Under the pieces are notes generated by a model. The model made no database searches. It was not told the DNA's origin and saw nothing but the letters and a program-made list of their open reading frames with translations. Position numbers and translations under genes: made by a program. A DNA stretch of 64,000 bases from Campylobacter lari. GTDB taxonomy: Bacteria; Campylobacterota; Campylobacteria; Campylobacterales; Campylobacteraceae. Each line of letters opens with the position of its first letter. Positions within the stretch are counted from its first letter, which is position 1. The stretch spans positions 496,001-560,000 of the forward strand of contig NZ_CP011372.1 of NCBI RefSeq assembly GCF_001017575.1. The letters run 5' to 3'. This document shows positions 1 through 8,559 of this stretch, one piece after another.

Positions 1-323
1 TGAGTCAATTTGATTTAGAAGAATTAAAGCGTTTTGTCAAAGATTTAGAAAAAAAAGACGAAGATTTAAAAGAAACTATTAAGCAAGAAGAAAATCAAAA
101 TATTCTTAAAGTTACCAAAACTTCAGATCAAAATAATACCCAATCAAAAGATATGAATGTTACTCAAACAAGTAGTGTTAAGGATAGCAATATAAGTTTT
201 AACCAAGATGTCAATACAAGCAAAGAGGCCATGGATATGATTTTAAAAACTATGGAAAATACTCAAATGCAAATGTTAGCACCAAGCAAAGAACAAGATT
301 TATTTAAAGAGATACCATTTTGA
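1..323 (+). CDS. Small acidic hypothetical protein (start codon cut by window edge)
   Basis: The reading frame is open from the first base to a TGA at 321-323. The window begins with TG followed by AGT CAA, so only the A of an ATG appears to be missing and the protein would be about 107 residues. It is rich in Lys, Glu, Gln, Asn and Ser, with a predicted helical N-terminal third and a Met-rich stretch near the C-terminus. I see no signal peptide, membrane segment or known motif. Its stop codon directly abuts the stop of lolA on the opposite strand with no spacer. I do not recognise a function; a similarly placed hypothetical gene sits beside lolA in C. jejuni as far as I remember. Confidence 0.7.
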   Translation, partial: SQFDLEELKRFVKDLEKKDEDLKETIKQEENQNILKVTKTSDQNNTQSKDMNVTQTSSVKDSNISFNQDVNTSKEAMDMILKTMENTQMQMLAPSKEQDLFKEIPF

Positions 324-830
324 TTATTGGATTATATCAAAATGGCTTGGGATTTTTGGTATAAAAATATTTTCGTTAATATTTTGATCAAATTTTTGGT
401 TGTAAAAATAAATACTGACTAAATTTCCCAATTCATCTTTATAAGAAATACTATTAAGACTACTATTTTCTAGTTTGATATTATATGTGATATTTTCGTA
501 TTTTGCTTCATAATTTTCATGAGATATTAATTTTGCATTTTTAAAAATTGCTTGAAGATTTGGTAAATTTTGCAATTGAGTATAAATGGCTTGTTCTAAT
601 TCAGGTTCTATGATAACAACTTCTTTATGATTGATATAAATTTGCTTTTTATTTGGCTTAGTGTAATTCCAAAAAGCTTTATTTTGAGTAATGATAAAAT
701 TTCCTTTGTAATTTAGCGAAGAATTATTACTTTGCACTTTTTGCTCAAAATCACTGCTAAAATTTTTAAAATTTATATCAAAAGCAAAAATATTACAAGC
801 AAATATCATTAAAAATATAAAATATTTCAT
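324..830 (-). CDS. lolA: LolA-type outer-membrane lipoprotein carrier protein
   Basis: The 168-residue product begins with a hydrophobic signal peptide (about residues 1-16) and continues as a small beta-rich periplasmic protein. The pattern W-x-Y-x-x-P near residues 54-59 is typical of the LolA half-barrel, where lipoprotein acyl chains are carried from the inner-membrane Lol complex towards the outer membrane. Identification also rests on its divergent position next to secA, the arrangement I remember for C. jejuni (Cj0943/Cj0942c). LolA sequences diverge strongly, so the fold is more secure than any residue-level claim. An ATG preceded by AAGGATAATT is the start. It has its own -10 element facing away from secA. 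Confidence 0.8.
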   Translation of the reverse strand: MKYFIFLMIFACNIFAFDINFKNFSSDFEQKVQSNNSSLNYKGNFIITQNKAFWNYTKPNKKQIYINHKEVVIIEPELEQAIYTQLQNLPNLQAIFKNAKLISHENYEAKYENITYNIKLENSSLNSISYKDELGNLVSIYFYNQKFDQNINENIFIPKIPSHFDIIQ

Positions 831-854
831 AATTATCCTTTAAAAATTTTGCAA

Positions 855-860
855 ATTATA
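855..860 (-). promoter_or_regulatory. Candidate sigma-70 -10 element for lolA
   Basis: Read on the minus strand the hexamer is TATAAT, 25 bases upstream of the lolA ATG, in a T/A-rich context with no clear -35, which is usual for Campylobacter vegetative promoters. Confidence 0.45.
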
Positions 861-908
861 TAAAATTTATGCAAATAAAATTTTATATAGTTCTAATTAA
901 AATCAAGG

Positions 909-914
909 TATAAT
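909..914 (+). promoter_or_regulatory. Candidate sigma-70 -10 element for secA
   Basis: The hexamer TATAAT followed by TTAG lies 34 bases before the secA ATG. With the minus-strand -10 at 855-860 it makes this 117-base gap a divergent promoter region. No convincing -35 is visible. Confidence 0.5.
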
Positions 915-947
915 TTAGCATATATTTTTGTAATTAAAGGTAAAAAA

Positions 948-3539
948 ATGTTTTCTAGTGTATTTAAAGCAATATTTGGCACAAAAAACGATCGAGAAGT
1001 AAAAAAATATTTAAAGAGAGTTGCGCAAATTAATGCTTTAGAGTCAAAATACCAAAATTTAAGCGATGATGAATTAAAACAAAATTTTATAGATTTTAAA
1101 ACACAAATTCAAAAAGAAGAAAAAACTTTAGATCAAATACTAAATGATGTTTTTGCAATAGTTAGGGAAGTAGGAAAAAGAACGCTTAATATGCGTCATT
1201 TTGATGTGCAATTAATCGGTGGTATGGTTTTACATGAAGGAAAAATCGCTGAAATGAAAACTGGGGAAGGTAAAACCTTGGTTGCAACTTTACCTGTTGT
1301 ATTAAATGCTATGAGCGGTAAGGGTGTGCATGTAGTTACTGTAAATGATTATTTGGCTAAAAGAGATGCAGAGCAAATGAGTGCTATTTATAATTTTTTA
1401 GGTTTTAGTGTGGGAGTAATACTTTCAGAACAAAATAGCGATGAGGCACATAAAAAAGCTTATGAGTGCGATATAACTTATGGTACAAATAATGAATTTG
1501 GCTTTGATTATTTGCGCGATAATATGAAATTTTCAAAGCTTGAGAAAGTACAAAGGGAACATAATTTTGTTATAGTTGATGAAGTAGATAGTATTTTAAT
1601 AGATGAAGCAAGAACTCCACTTATTATAAGCGGGCCTACAAATAGAACTTTAGATGGTTATATTAAAGCAAATGAAGTAGCAAAACAAATGCAAAAAGGC
1701 CAAGCAGCTGCTACTCCTCAAGAATTACCAAGTGGTGATTTTGTTGTTGATGAGAAAAATAGAACTATTGTGATCACAGAGGCTGGAATTTCTAAGGCTG
1801 AAAAATTATTTGGAGTGGAAAATTTATATAGCTTAGATAATGCAATATTAGCCCATCAGCTTGATCAGGCTTTAAAAGCACATAATTTATTTGAAAAAGA
1901 TGTGCATTATGTATTAAGAGATAAAGAAGTTGTAATTGTTGATGAATTTACGGGAAGATTAAGCGAAGGAAGACGCTTTAGCGATGGCTTGCACCAAGCA
2001 TTAGAGGCTAAAGAAGGGGTTAAAATTCAAGAAGAGAGTCAAACTTTAGCAGATATTACTTTCCAAAATTATTTTAGAATGTATAAAAAATTAGCAGGTA
2101 TGACAGGTACTGCACAAACTGAGGCAACAGAATTTTCTCAAATTTATAATTTAGATGTGGTTTCCATACCTACAAATATACCGGTTGCAAGAATAGATAA
2201 AGATGATTTGATTTATAAAACTCAAGAAGAAAAATTTAAAGCAGTTATTGAAGAGATAAAAAAAGCCAACGCAAAAGGTCAACCGGTTTTAGTAGGGACT
2301 GCAAGTATTGAAAGAAGTGAAGTATTTCATAATATGCTTATAAAAGAACGCATTCCTCATCATGTGCTTAATGCTAAAAATCACGAGCAAGAAGCTTTAA
2401 TTATCCAAGATGCGGGTAAAAAAGGCGCAGTAACTATAGCTACTAATATGGCAGGCCGTGGGGTTGATATAAAAATAGATGATGAAATAAGAGCTTTAGG
2501 AGGGCTTTATATTATAGGAACTGAGCGCCATGAAAGCAGAAGAATAGACAATCAACTTCGTGGGCGTGCAGGACGTCAAGGTGATCCTGGTGTAAGTAGA
2601 TTTTATTTAAGTTTAGAGGATAATCTTTTGAGAATTTTTGGTGGCGATCGCATTAAAAATATTATGGAAAGATTGGGCATAGAAGAGGGTGAGCATATAG
2701 AAAGTCGTATTGTTACAAGAGCTGTTGAAAATGCACAAAAAAAAGTTGAAAGCTTACATTTTGAAAGCAGAAAACATTTGCTTGAATATGATGATGTGGC
2801 TAATGAGCAAAGAAAGACTATTTATAATTATAGAAATGAATTGTTAGATGAAGAATTTGACTTGCAAGATAAAATTTTAAAAAATATTGCTGAATATAGC
2901 AATCACTTGGTAAGTCAAATTTATTTAAATGCAGAGCTTGAAGATGATGTTAAGCATTTTGAAAGTTTAAAACAAAAAGTAAATTATGAATGCAATCTTG
3001 AGCTTAGCGAAGCTGATTTTAAAGATTTGGGTGTAATTGAAGTAGAAAATAAATTAAGCGAAATTTTAGAAAAAGCTTATAAAGACAAAATGAGCATTAT
3101 TGAAGATAAAGAAGCTAGAAGAATTGAAAGAATTTTATACCTTCAAATTTTAGATAATCTATGGAGGGAGCATTTATACCAAATGGATATTTTAAAAACT
3201 GGTATAGGTTTAAGAAGTTATAACCAAAAAGATCCTTTGGTGGAATATAAAAAAGAAAGCTATAATCTTTTCATGGAGCTTGTTGAGCGTGTTAAATTTG
3301 ATAGTTTAAAATTGCTATTTAACGTAGTCTTTACTCCAAAAGAAGCACAAAATTTTGAAGAAAAAAGCCATGAACAAAATGAGCAGTTTTTAGCTAATAC
3401 CACAGAAAGTGGTGTTGATGAAAATGGTGAAGCACAAATTACTAAAGTACCTAGAAATTCACCTTGTCCTTGTGGTAGTGGTAAAAAATATAAAGAATGC
3501 CATGGTAAAAGTGGTCCTAAAAAAGGTATTTTAGCTTAA
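948..3539 (+). CDS. secA: Preprotein translocase ATPase SecA
   Basis: SecA is the ATP-driven motor that pushes unfolded preproteins through SecYEG. The 863-residue product carries the Walker A motif GEGKT near residues 106-110, a DEVD Walker B box followed by IDEARTP near residue 210, the conserved GMTGTA segment, the TNMAGRG motif of nucleotide-binding domain 2, and the [11 protein letters not shown] helicase-type box. The C-terminus keeps the zinc-binding SEC-C motif ([13 protein letters not shown]), used for SecB or lipid contact in relatives. Length and motif order are normal, so it should be functional. A -10 at 909-914 and a TTAAAGG ribosome binding site support the ATG. flgR begins 8 bases after the stop, so the two may be co-transcribed. 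Confidence 0.98.
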   Translation: MFSSVFKAIFGTKNDREVKKYLKRVAQINALESKYQNLSDDELKQNFIDFKTQIQKEEKTLDQILNDVFAIVREVGKRTLNMRHFDVQLIGGMVLHEGKIAEMKTGEGKTLVATLPVVLNAMSGKGVHVVTVNDYLAKRDAEQMSAIYNFLGFSVGVILSEQNSDEAHKKAYECDITYGTNNEFGFDYLRDNMKFSKLEKVQREHNFVIVDEVDSILIDEARTPLIISGPTNRTLDGYIKANEVAKQMQKGQAAATPQELPSGDFVVDEKNRTIVITEAGISKAEKLFGVENLYSLDNAILAHQLDQALKAHNLFEKDVHYVLRDKEVVIVDEFTGRLSEGRRFSDGLHQALEAKEGVKIQEESQTLADITFQNYFRMYKKLAGMTGTAQTEATEFSQIYNLDVVSIPTNIPVARIDKDDLIYKTQEEKFKAVIEEIKKANAKGQPVLVGTASIERSEVFHNMLIKERIPHHVLNAKNHEQEALIIQDAGKKGAVTIATNMAGRGVDIKIDDEIRALGGLYIIGTERHESRRIDNQLRGRAGRQGDPGVSRFYLSLEDNLLRIFGGDRIKNIMERLGIEEGEHIESRIVTRAVENAQKKVESLHFESRKHLLEYDDVANEQRKTIYNYRNELLDEEFDLQDKILKNIAEYSNHLVSQIYLNAELEDDVKHFESLKQKVNYECNLELSEADFKDLGVIEVENKLSEILEKAYKDKMSIIEDKEARRIERILYLQILDNLWREHLYQMDILKTGIGLRSYNQKDPLVEYKKESYNLFMELVERVKFDSLKLLFNVVFTPKEAQNFEEKSHEQNEQFLANTTESGVDENGEAQITKVPRNSPCPCGSGKKYKECHGKSGPKKGILA

Positions 3540-3547
3540 GGTTTGAA

Positions 3548-4837
3548 ATGAATTTGGTTATAGTCGAAGATGATATAAATATGAGAAAATCACTCGAAAT
3601 CGCTTTGAGTGAGTATGAAGAATTTACTATAAAATCTTATAAATCAGCAACTGAAGCTTTAAAGAAACTAAATGATGATGTTGATTTGATTATTACAGAT
3701 ATTAATATGCCAGGTATGGATGGTATTGAATTTGTGCAAGCTTGTGAGAATAAATATGATTTTATTATTATTACAGGTAATGCAACACTAAATCGCGCTA
3801 TAGAAGCAGTAAGACTTGGTGTAAAAGATTTTTTGGTAAAACCATTTGATATTAATACTTTAGTTACCGCAATAAAACGCGCAAAAATAATTCAAGAAAA
3901 GACTTCTAAAAAAACAAATAAAAAGACTATCAAAAAAGAAGAAAATCAAGATTTTTATGGCACTTCTAAGGCTTTGGAAGATTGTTTAAAATTAGCTACT
4001 AAAGCTGCCAAAACAGATGCAAGTGTGCTTTTTTTTGGAGAAAGTGGGGTAGGTAAAGAAGTTTTTGCAAATTTTGTGCATAAAAATTCAAAAAGAGCAC
4101 AAAAGCCTTTTGTAGCAATTAATATGGCAGCAATTCCATCAAATTTGATAGAAAGTGAGCTTTTTGGTTTTGAAAAAGGTGCATTTACTGATGCTAATAC
4201 TACTAAAATAGGATTATTTGAGCTTGCTAATGAAGGTACTTTGTTTTTAGATGAAATAGGTGAAATGCCTTATGAAATTCAAGCAAAATTATTAAGAGCC
4301 TTGCAAGAAAAAGAAATTACAAGATTAGGAAGTACTAAAAGTATAAAGATTGATGTGAGAATTATCAGTGCAACTAATGCTCATATAGAAAAAAAGATTG
4401 CAGATAATGAGTTTAGACAAGATTTATATTATAGACTTAATACTATTCCTATTAATATACCACCACTAAGAGAGCGTCAAGAAGAAATTTTGCAAATTGC
4501 ACAAAAGGTCTTGCTTGATACGTGTAAAGAATATGATTTTAATGAAAAAACTTTAAGTCAAGAAGCACAAGATGTTTTACTGACTTATGATTTTCCAGGT
4601 AATATTAGGGAATTGATTTCTATTATACAAAGAGCTTGTATTTTAAGTGAAAATGATGAGATTAGTGCTCAAGATTTATTTTTAGAAAGTAGAAAAAGTA
4701 AAGATATTAAAAATCTTGAAAAAGAATTGATTTTAGAAGCTTTAAAAAATTCACAAGATATTACAGAAGCAGCTAAGCTTATAGGGATGAGTGAGAAAAT
4801 TTTTAGCGAAAAAATGAAAAAATACAATATTACTTAA
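3548..4837 (+). CDS. flgR: Sigma-54-dependent flagellar response regulator FlgR
   Basis: This 429-residue NtrC-type regulator has three parts. The receiver domain (about 1-115) keeps the acidic pocket D8/D9, the phosphoacceptor D51 and the conserved K98. A Lys-rich linker precedes the AAA+ domain with Walker A GESGVGK at 164-170 and Walker B LDEIGEMP. The sigma-54 contact loop reads GAFTDA at 211-216 rather than the usual GAFTGA. The last 40 residues resemble a Fis-type helix-turn-helix. In C. jejuni FlgR, phosphorylated by FlgS, activates sigma-54 transcription of the rod and hook genes. The immediately following asd and UPF0114 genes match the C. jejuni flgR neighbourhood, which supports the assignment over other NtrC-family members. 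Confidence 0.9.
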   Translation: MNLVIVEDDINMRKSLEIALSEYEEFTIKSYKSATEALKKLNDDVDLIITDINMPGMDGIEFVQACENKYDFIIITGNATLNRAIEAVRLGVKDFLVKPFDINTLVTAIKRAKIIQEKTSKKTNKKTIKKEENQDFYGTSKALEDCLKLATKAAKTDASVLFFGESGVGKEVFANFVHKNSKRAQKPFVAINMAAIPSNLIESELFGFEKGAFTDANTTKIGLFELANEGTLFLDEIGEMPYEIQAKLLRALQEKEITRLGSTKSIKIDVRIISATNAHIEKKIADNEFRQDLYYRLNTIPINIPPLRERQEEILQIAQKVLLDTCKEYDFNEKTLSQEAQDVLLTYDFPGNIRELISIIQRACILSENDEISAQDLFLESRKSKDIKNLEKELILEALKNSQDITEAAKLIGMSEKIFSEKMKKYNIT

Positions 4838-4849
4838 AAAGGACGGGCA

Positions 4850-5866
4850 ATGAAAAAAATAGCTATTGTAGGTGCAACAGGAGCAGTTGGTGAAGAACTT
4901 TTAAATGTCTTAGATGAGCTTGATTTTCCAGTTGAAAGTATTTTGCCATTAGCAAGTGCAAAAAGTGCAGGTACTGAAGTAGAATTTAGAGGTAAAAGCT
5001 ATAAAGTAAAAGAATTAACTCCAAGTGTTTTTAAAGAAAATCCTGTAGATATTGCTTTTTTTAGTGCTGGAGGAAATATAAGTGCTGAGTATGCAAAATA
5101 CGCAGTAGAATGTGGTGCTGTGGTAATTGATAATACAAGTCATTTTAGAATGGATGAGAATATTCCTTTGGTAGTTCCTGAATGTAATAGTGAAGATATT
5201 AAAGATTGGGAAAAAACAGGGATTATTGCTAATCCAAATTGCTCTACTATACAAATGGTGCATGTTTTAAAACCACTTGATGATGTATTTAATCTAAAAA
5301 GAGTAGATGTGAGCACTTATCAAGCAGCAAGTGGTGCGGGTAAAGAAGGTATGGAGGAATTAGTTCAAGGAATGCAAAGTTTTTTTGCTTTTAAACTAGA
5401 TGAATTTGAAGCAAAAACTTTTCCATACACTCTGGCTTTAAATTTGATTCCTCAAATTGATGTTTTTAGTGACAATGGCTACACTAAAGAAGAATTAAAA
5501 ATGGTGAATGAAACGCAAAAAATATTACATAAAAAACTTGAAATTTCAGCAACTTGCGTAAGAGTCCCTGTGCTTAGAAGTCATAGTGAAGCCATTACTA
5601 TGCATTTTGAAAAAGATGTTGATATTGCTAAGGTTAGAGAGATACTTTCTAAAGCACCAAGTGTTGTTGTGATTGATGATGTAGAAAATAAAAAATATCC
5701 TATGCCGCTTTTTACAAGTGATACTAATGAAACTTATGTAGGAAGAATAAGACGTGATATTAATCATAAAAACATTTTGCACTTATGGTGTGTGGCTGAT
5801 CAAATTCGTGTAGGAGCTGCTACAAATGCAGTGCGTATTGCACAAAAATGGCTAGAGTTAGTTTAA
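4850..5866 (+). CDS. asd: Aspartate-semialdehyde dehydrogenase
   Basis: The enzyme reduces beta-aspartyl phosphate to aspartate semialdehyde with NADPH, feeding lysine/diaminopimelate, threonine and methionine synthesis. The 338-residue product starts with the Rossmann nucleotide-binding motif GATGAVG at 8-14. The catalytic cysteine is C131 in the motif NPNCSTIQ. Substrate-binding elements include the S-x-x-G-x-G segment around the sequence QAASGAGKEG and the conserved RVPVLRSHSEA stretch containing the second half of the active site. It follows flgR after 12 bases with an AAAAAGGACG ribosome binding site and is followed closely by a UPF0114 gene, so it is part of the same transcription unit. 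Confidence 0.96.
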   Translation: MKKIAIVGATGAVGEELLNVLDELDFPVESILPLASAKSAGTEVEFRGKSYKVKELTPSVFKENPVDIAFFSAGGNISAEYAKYAVECGAVVIDNTSHFRMDENIPLVVPECNSEDIKDWEKTGIIANPNCSTIQMVHVLKPLDDVFNLKRVDVSTYQAASGAGKEGMEELVQGMQSFFAFKLDEFEAKTFPYTLALNLIPQIDVFSDNGYTKEELKMVNETQKILHKKLEISATCVRVPVLRSHSEAITMHFEKDVDIAKVREILSKAPSVVVIDDVENKKYPMPLFTSDTNETYVGRIRRDINHKNILHLWCVADQIRVGAATNAVRIAQKWLELV

Positions 5867-5876
5867 AAGGAGAAAA

Positions 5877-6383
5877 ATGCTAGAAAGATTTTTTGAGAAT
5901 TTATTAGTTAAAAGTCGTTTGGTTACTATTTTACCTGTAATTTTTGGTTTAATAGGGGCTTTTGTTTTATTTTTTATCGCAAGTTATGATGTGATTAAAG
6001 TTTTAAAATATGTATTTGAATACTTTATGTTGCCAAATTCTACGGTGGATTTGCATGAAGATATTGTTGGTTTGATCATAGGAGCTGTGGATTTATATTT
6101 AATGGCTTTGGTTTTATTTATTTTTTCTTTTGGAATTTATGAGCTTTTTATTAGTGAAATAGAGGATTTTAAACAAACAAAGCAGTCAAAAGTTTTAGAA
6201 GTGCATAGTTTGGATCAGTTAAAAGATAAGCTTGCAAAAGTAATTATCATGGTTTTAGTTGTAAATTTTTTCCAAAGAATTTTACAAATGCAACTTAATA
6301 CAGTTTTGGATATGACTTATTTGGCAGGTTCTATTTTGGCTCTTTGTGTAGGACTTTATTTCTTACATAAAAGTGATCATTAA
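5877..6383 (+). CDS. UPF0114 (YqhA-like) integral membrane protein
   Basis: The 168-residue product has about four hydrophobic segments (roughly residues 20-42, 62-88, 115-135 and 140-158) and a short charged loop with the pattern SEIEDFKQ between the second and third. Length, topology and the R-L-V-T-I-L-P N-terminal pattern fit UPF0114, a widespread inner-membrane family of unknown function. It begins 10 bases after asd behind an AAAGGAG ribosome binding site and is followed by hemE 12 bases later, so it is likely co-transcribed. The location directly after asd is the same as I remember for C. jejuni Cj1022c. Confidence 0.8.
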   Translation: MLERFFENLLVKSRLVTILPVIFGLIGAFVLFFIASYDVIKVLKYVFEYFMLPNSTVDLHEDIVGLIIGAVDLYLMALVLFIFSFGIYELFISEIEDFKQTKQSKVLEVHSLDQLKDKLAKVIIMVLVVNFFQRILQMQLNTVLDMTYLAGSILALCVGLYFLHKSDH

Positions 6384-6395
6384 TAAGGAATAAAA

Positions 6396-7418
6396 ATGAT
6401 TTTTATTGATGCGTGTTTTAAAAAATCAACCCCTTATACTCCAGTTTGGATGATGCGTCAAGCAGGAAGATATCTGCCTGAATACATGGAAGTTAGAGCA
6501 AGCGCTGGAGATTTTTTATCACTTTGTAAGGACTATCAAAAAGCAAGTGAAGTTACCTTACAACCAGTAGATATTTTGGGTGTTGATGCAGCTATTATTT
6601 TTTCAGATATTTTGGTGGTGCCTTTAGAAATGGGCATGGATTTAAAATTTGAAAAAGGTGAAGGACCGGTATTTTCAAATCCTATTAAAACCAAGGAAGA
6701 TTTGGAAAGATTAGATGTTGAAAAAAGTATTAAAAATCTTTCTTATGTTTATGATGCATTAGCGCTTACTAGAGAAAAACTTCCACAAGATAAAGCTTTG
6801 ATTGGTTTTTGTGGAAGTCCTTGGACTATTGCTACTTATATGATAGAGGGTAGCGGTAGTAAAAATTATGCAAAATGCAAAAAATTAGTTTATCAAAATC
6901 CTGAATTTTTACATCAAATTTTATCTAAACTTACTTTAGCTTTAAAGCATTATGTTCAAGAGCAAATTAAAGCAGGAGCTAATGCTATACAAATATTTGA
7001 TAGTTGGGCAAGTGCTTTAGAAAAAGAAATGTTTTTTGAGTTTTCTTTTAAATACATGCTTGAAATTGCTAATTTTATTAAAGAAAAATATCCGCATATT
7101 CCCGTGATTTTATTTCCTAAAGGTGTTAGTGGATTTTTGGATGGTATAAATGGAAATTTTGATGTTTTTGGTGTAGATTGGAGTACGCCTTTAGAATTGG
7201 CAAAAGAAAAGCTAGGCGCTAAATATACTTTACAGGGTAATATGGAGCCTTGTAGATTGTATGATAAAAAAGCTATTGAGCAGGGTGTAGATAAAATTTT
7301 AAATATCATGCAAGATAGTACGCATATTTTCAACCTAGGACATGGTATTTTGCCTGATATTCCCGTTGAAAATGCTAAATATTTTATCAAGCTAGTTCAA
7401 GAGAAATCACAAAAGTGA
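6396..7418 (+). CDS. hemE: Uroporphyrinogen decarboxylase
   Basis: HemE removes four carboxyl groups from uroporphyrinogen III to give coproporphyrinogen III in haem synthesis. The 340-residue product carries the N-terminal signature [13 protein letters not shown] and the second signature G-F-C-G-S-P-W-T with the following T-Y-M-I-E-G. The catalytic aspartate lies in the IIFSDILV motif. Length is typical. The start is an ATG 12 bases after the preceding gene with AATAAGGA upstream. Its TGA stop overlaps the GTG start of the downstream radical SAM gene (GTGA), which implies translational coupling. Confidence 0.97.
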   Translation: MIFIDACFKKSTPYTPVWMMRQAGRYLPEYMEVRASAGDFLSLCKDYQKASEVTLQPVDILGVDAAIIFSDILVVPLEMGMDLKFEKGEGPVFSNPIKTKEDLERLDVEKSIKNLSYVYDALALTREKLPQDKALIGFCGSPWTIATYMIEGSGSKNYAKCKKLVYQNPEFLHQILSKLTLALKHYVQEQIKAGANAIQIFDSWASALEKEMFFEFSFKYMLEIANFIKEKYPHIPVILFPKGVSGFLDGINGNFDVFGVDWSTPLELAKEKLGAKYTLQGNMEPCRLYDKKAIEQGVDKILNIMQDSTHIFNLGHGILPDIPVENAKYFIKLVQEKSQK

Positions 7419-8323
7419 ATAAAATTACCTTTGGACCTATAAGCTCAAGAAGATTTGGACTTTCTTTAGGGATTGATTTAAGTCCAAATCAAAAACAATG
7501 TAATTTTGACTGTGTGTATTGTGAATTACAAGCTGCAAAACCCGTGGAAAAATCTTTAATATATCCAAAAATTCAAGATATCTTAGAACAGGTAAAGCAA
7601 TCTTTAGCTAGCGATGTGAAATTTGACTTTCTCACATTAACTGCAAATGGTGAACCTAGTTTATATCCTCATTTGAAAGAATTAGTTTGTGAGTTAAATA
7701 AAATAAAACAAGATAAAAAACTTTTGATTTTAAGTAATGGCAGTGGTGTATTAAATCCAAATGCATACAATGCTTTATTGGATATTGATGTGGTTAAATT
7801 TAGTCTTGATAGTGCTAAAGAAAAAACATTTTATAGAATAGATAAAGCTCTAAAACAAATTAAACTTGAAACAATGATTGATAAAATGATTGCTTTTAGG
7901 GAAAAATTTCTAGGCGAGCTTGTTATGGAAGTTTTAGTTGTACAAGGCTTAAATGACAATAAAGAAGAAATGTTAGCTTTAAATGAAGTATTTGGCAAAA
8001 TAAAGCCATTAAGAGTAGATTTTAGCACTATCGATAGACCTCCAGCTTATCCTGTTAAAGGTGTATCTATGGAAAAATTAGAAGAATTAAGTATGTATAT
8101 TAATAGCACCCCTGTTGTGCTTGCTAAGCATTATTATAAAGGTAAAAAAATTGATTTTAATACTCAAGAGCTTTTAAAAATGTTGCAACTTAGAGCTCAA
8201 AGTGAATTTGATATAGAAAACAAATTTAGTCAATATAGCAAAGATATATTAGAAAAGCTACTTAAGGAGCAAAAAATTATTGTAAAAAATCTAGCTGGAG
8301 TAAAATTTTATAAAAAAATATAA
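7415..8323 (+). CDS. Radical SAM domain protein (Cj1244-like)
   Basis: The 302-residue protein has the [4Fe-4S]/S-adenosylmethionine motif C-N-F-D-C-V-Y-C with cysteines at 29, 33 and 36, the SAM-contacting segment T-A-N-G-E-P-S-L, and the SNGSG loop of the partial TIM barrel. The N-terminal [10 protein letters not shown] pattern is shared with a family of uncharacterised radical SAM proteins. The specific substrate is unknown to me. It starts with GTG overlapping the hemE stop, and hemE followed by this gene is also the order I remember in C. jejuni (Cj1243-Cj1244). The C-terminal 60 residues lie outside the core barrel and may be a small winged-helix-like domain; this last point is inference. 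Confidence 0.85.
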   Translation: MNKITFGPISSRRFGLSLGIDLSPNQKQCNFDCVYCELQAAKPVEKSLIYPKIQDILEQVKQSLASDVKFDFLTLTANGEPSLYPHLKELVCELNKIKQDKKLLILSNGSGVLNPNAYNALLDIDVVKFSLDSAKEKTFYRIDKALKQIKLETMIDKMIAFREKFLGELVMEVLVVQGLNDNKEEMLALNEVFGKIKPLRVDFSTIDRPPAYPVKGVSMEKLEELSMYINSTPVVLAKHYYKGKKIDFNTQELLKMLQLRAQSEFDIENKFSQYSKDILEKLLKEQKIIVKNLAGVKFYKKI

Positions 8324-8340
8324 TTTTTTGCGAAAAACTC

Positions 8341-8369
8341 TTGACAAGAGCATTTTTTTCTTATATAAT
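8341..8369 (+). promoter_or_regulatory. Consensus sigma-70 promoter for tRNA-Asn
   Basis: A perfect TTGACA (8341-8346) and a perfect TATAAT (8364-8369) are separated by exactly 17 bases. The tRNA begins 22 bases after the -10. A full -35 is unusual for this genus, and fits strong stable-RNA expression. Confidence 0.85.
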
Positions 8370-8391
8370 GTCATTTCTTATTTATTGATGT

Positions 8392-8466
8392 TCCGGATTA
8401 GCTCAGCGGTAGAGTAGTCGGCTGTTAACCGATTGGTCGTAGGTTCGAATCCTACATCCGGAGCCA
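8392..8466 (+). tRNA. tRNA-Asn (anticodon GTT)
   Basis: The sequence folds into a standard cloverleaf. The seven-pair acceptor is TCCGGAT with ATCCGGA, the discriminator base is G at 8463, and CCA is encoded at 8464-8466. The anticodon stem GTCGG/CCGAT encloses the loop CTGTTAA with anticodon GTT at 8424-8426, reading AAC and AAU. The T-arm contains TTCGAAT. It is a single-gene unit with its own promoter, and the hairpin at 8529-8559 can end it. Confidence 0.97.
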
Positions 8467-8528
8467 CTTATTTTTAGATTATAATCCTGATTTTTATAAG
8501 TGTTAAATAAATTATATGATTTTTATAT

Positions 8529-8559
8529 AACTAGTATTTTCGTTACGAAAATACTAGTT
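8529..8559. terminator. Bidirectional terminator between tRNA-Asn and pflB
   Basis: A perfect 14-base inverted repeat (8529-8542 with 8546-8559) flanks a three-base TTA loop, and is followed by T residues on the plus strand. Its right arm overlaps the last codons and TAG stop of pflB, so it can terminate the tRNA from one side and pflB from the other. Confidence 0.75.

Noticed and set aside
5015..5782. Open frames on the minus strand inside asd
   Set aside because: They are antisense to a fully conserved enzyme, have no ribosome binding sites and no recognisable protein features.
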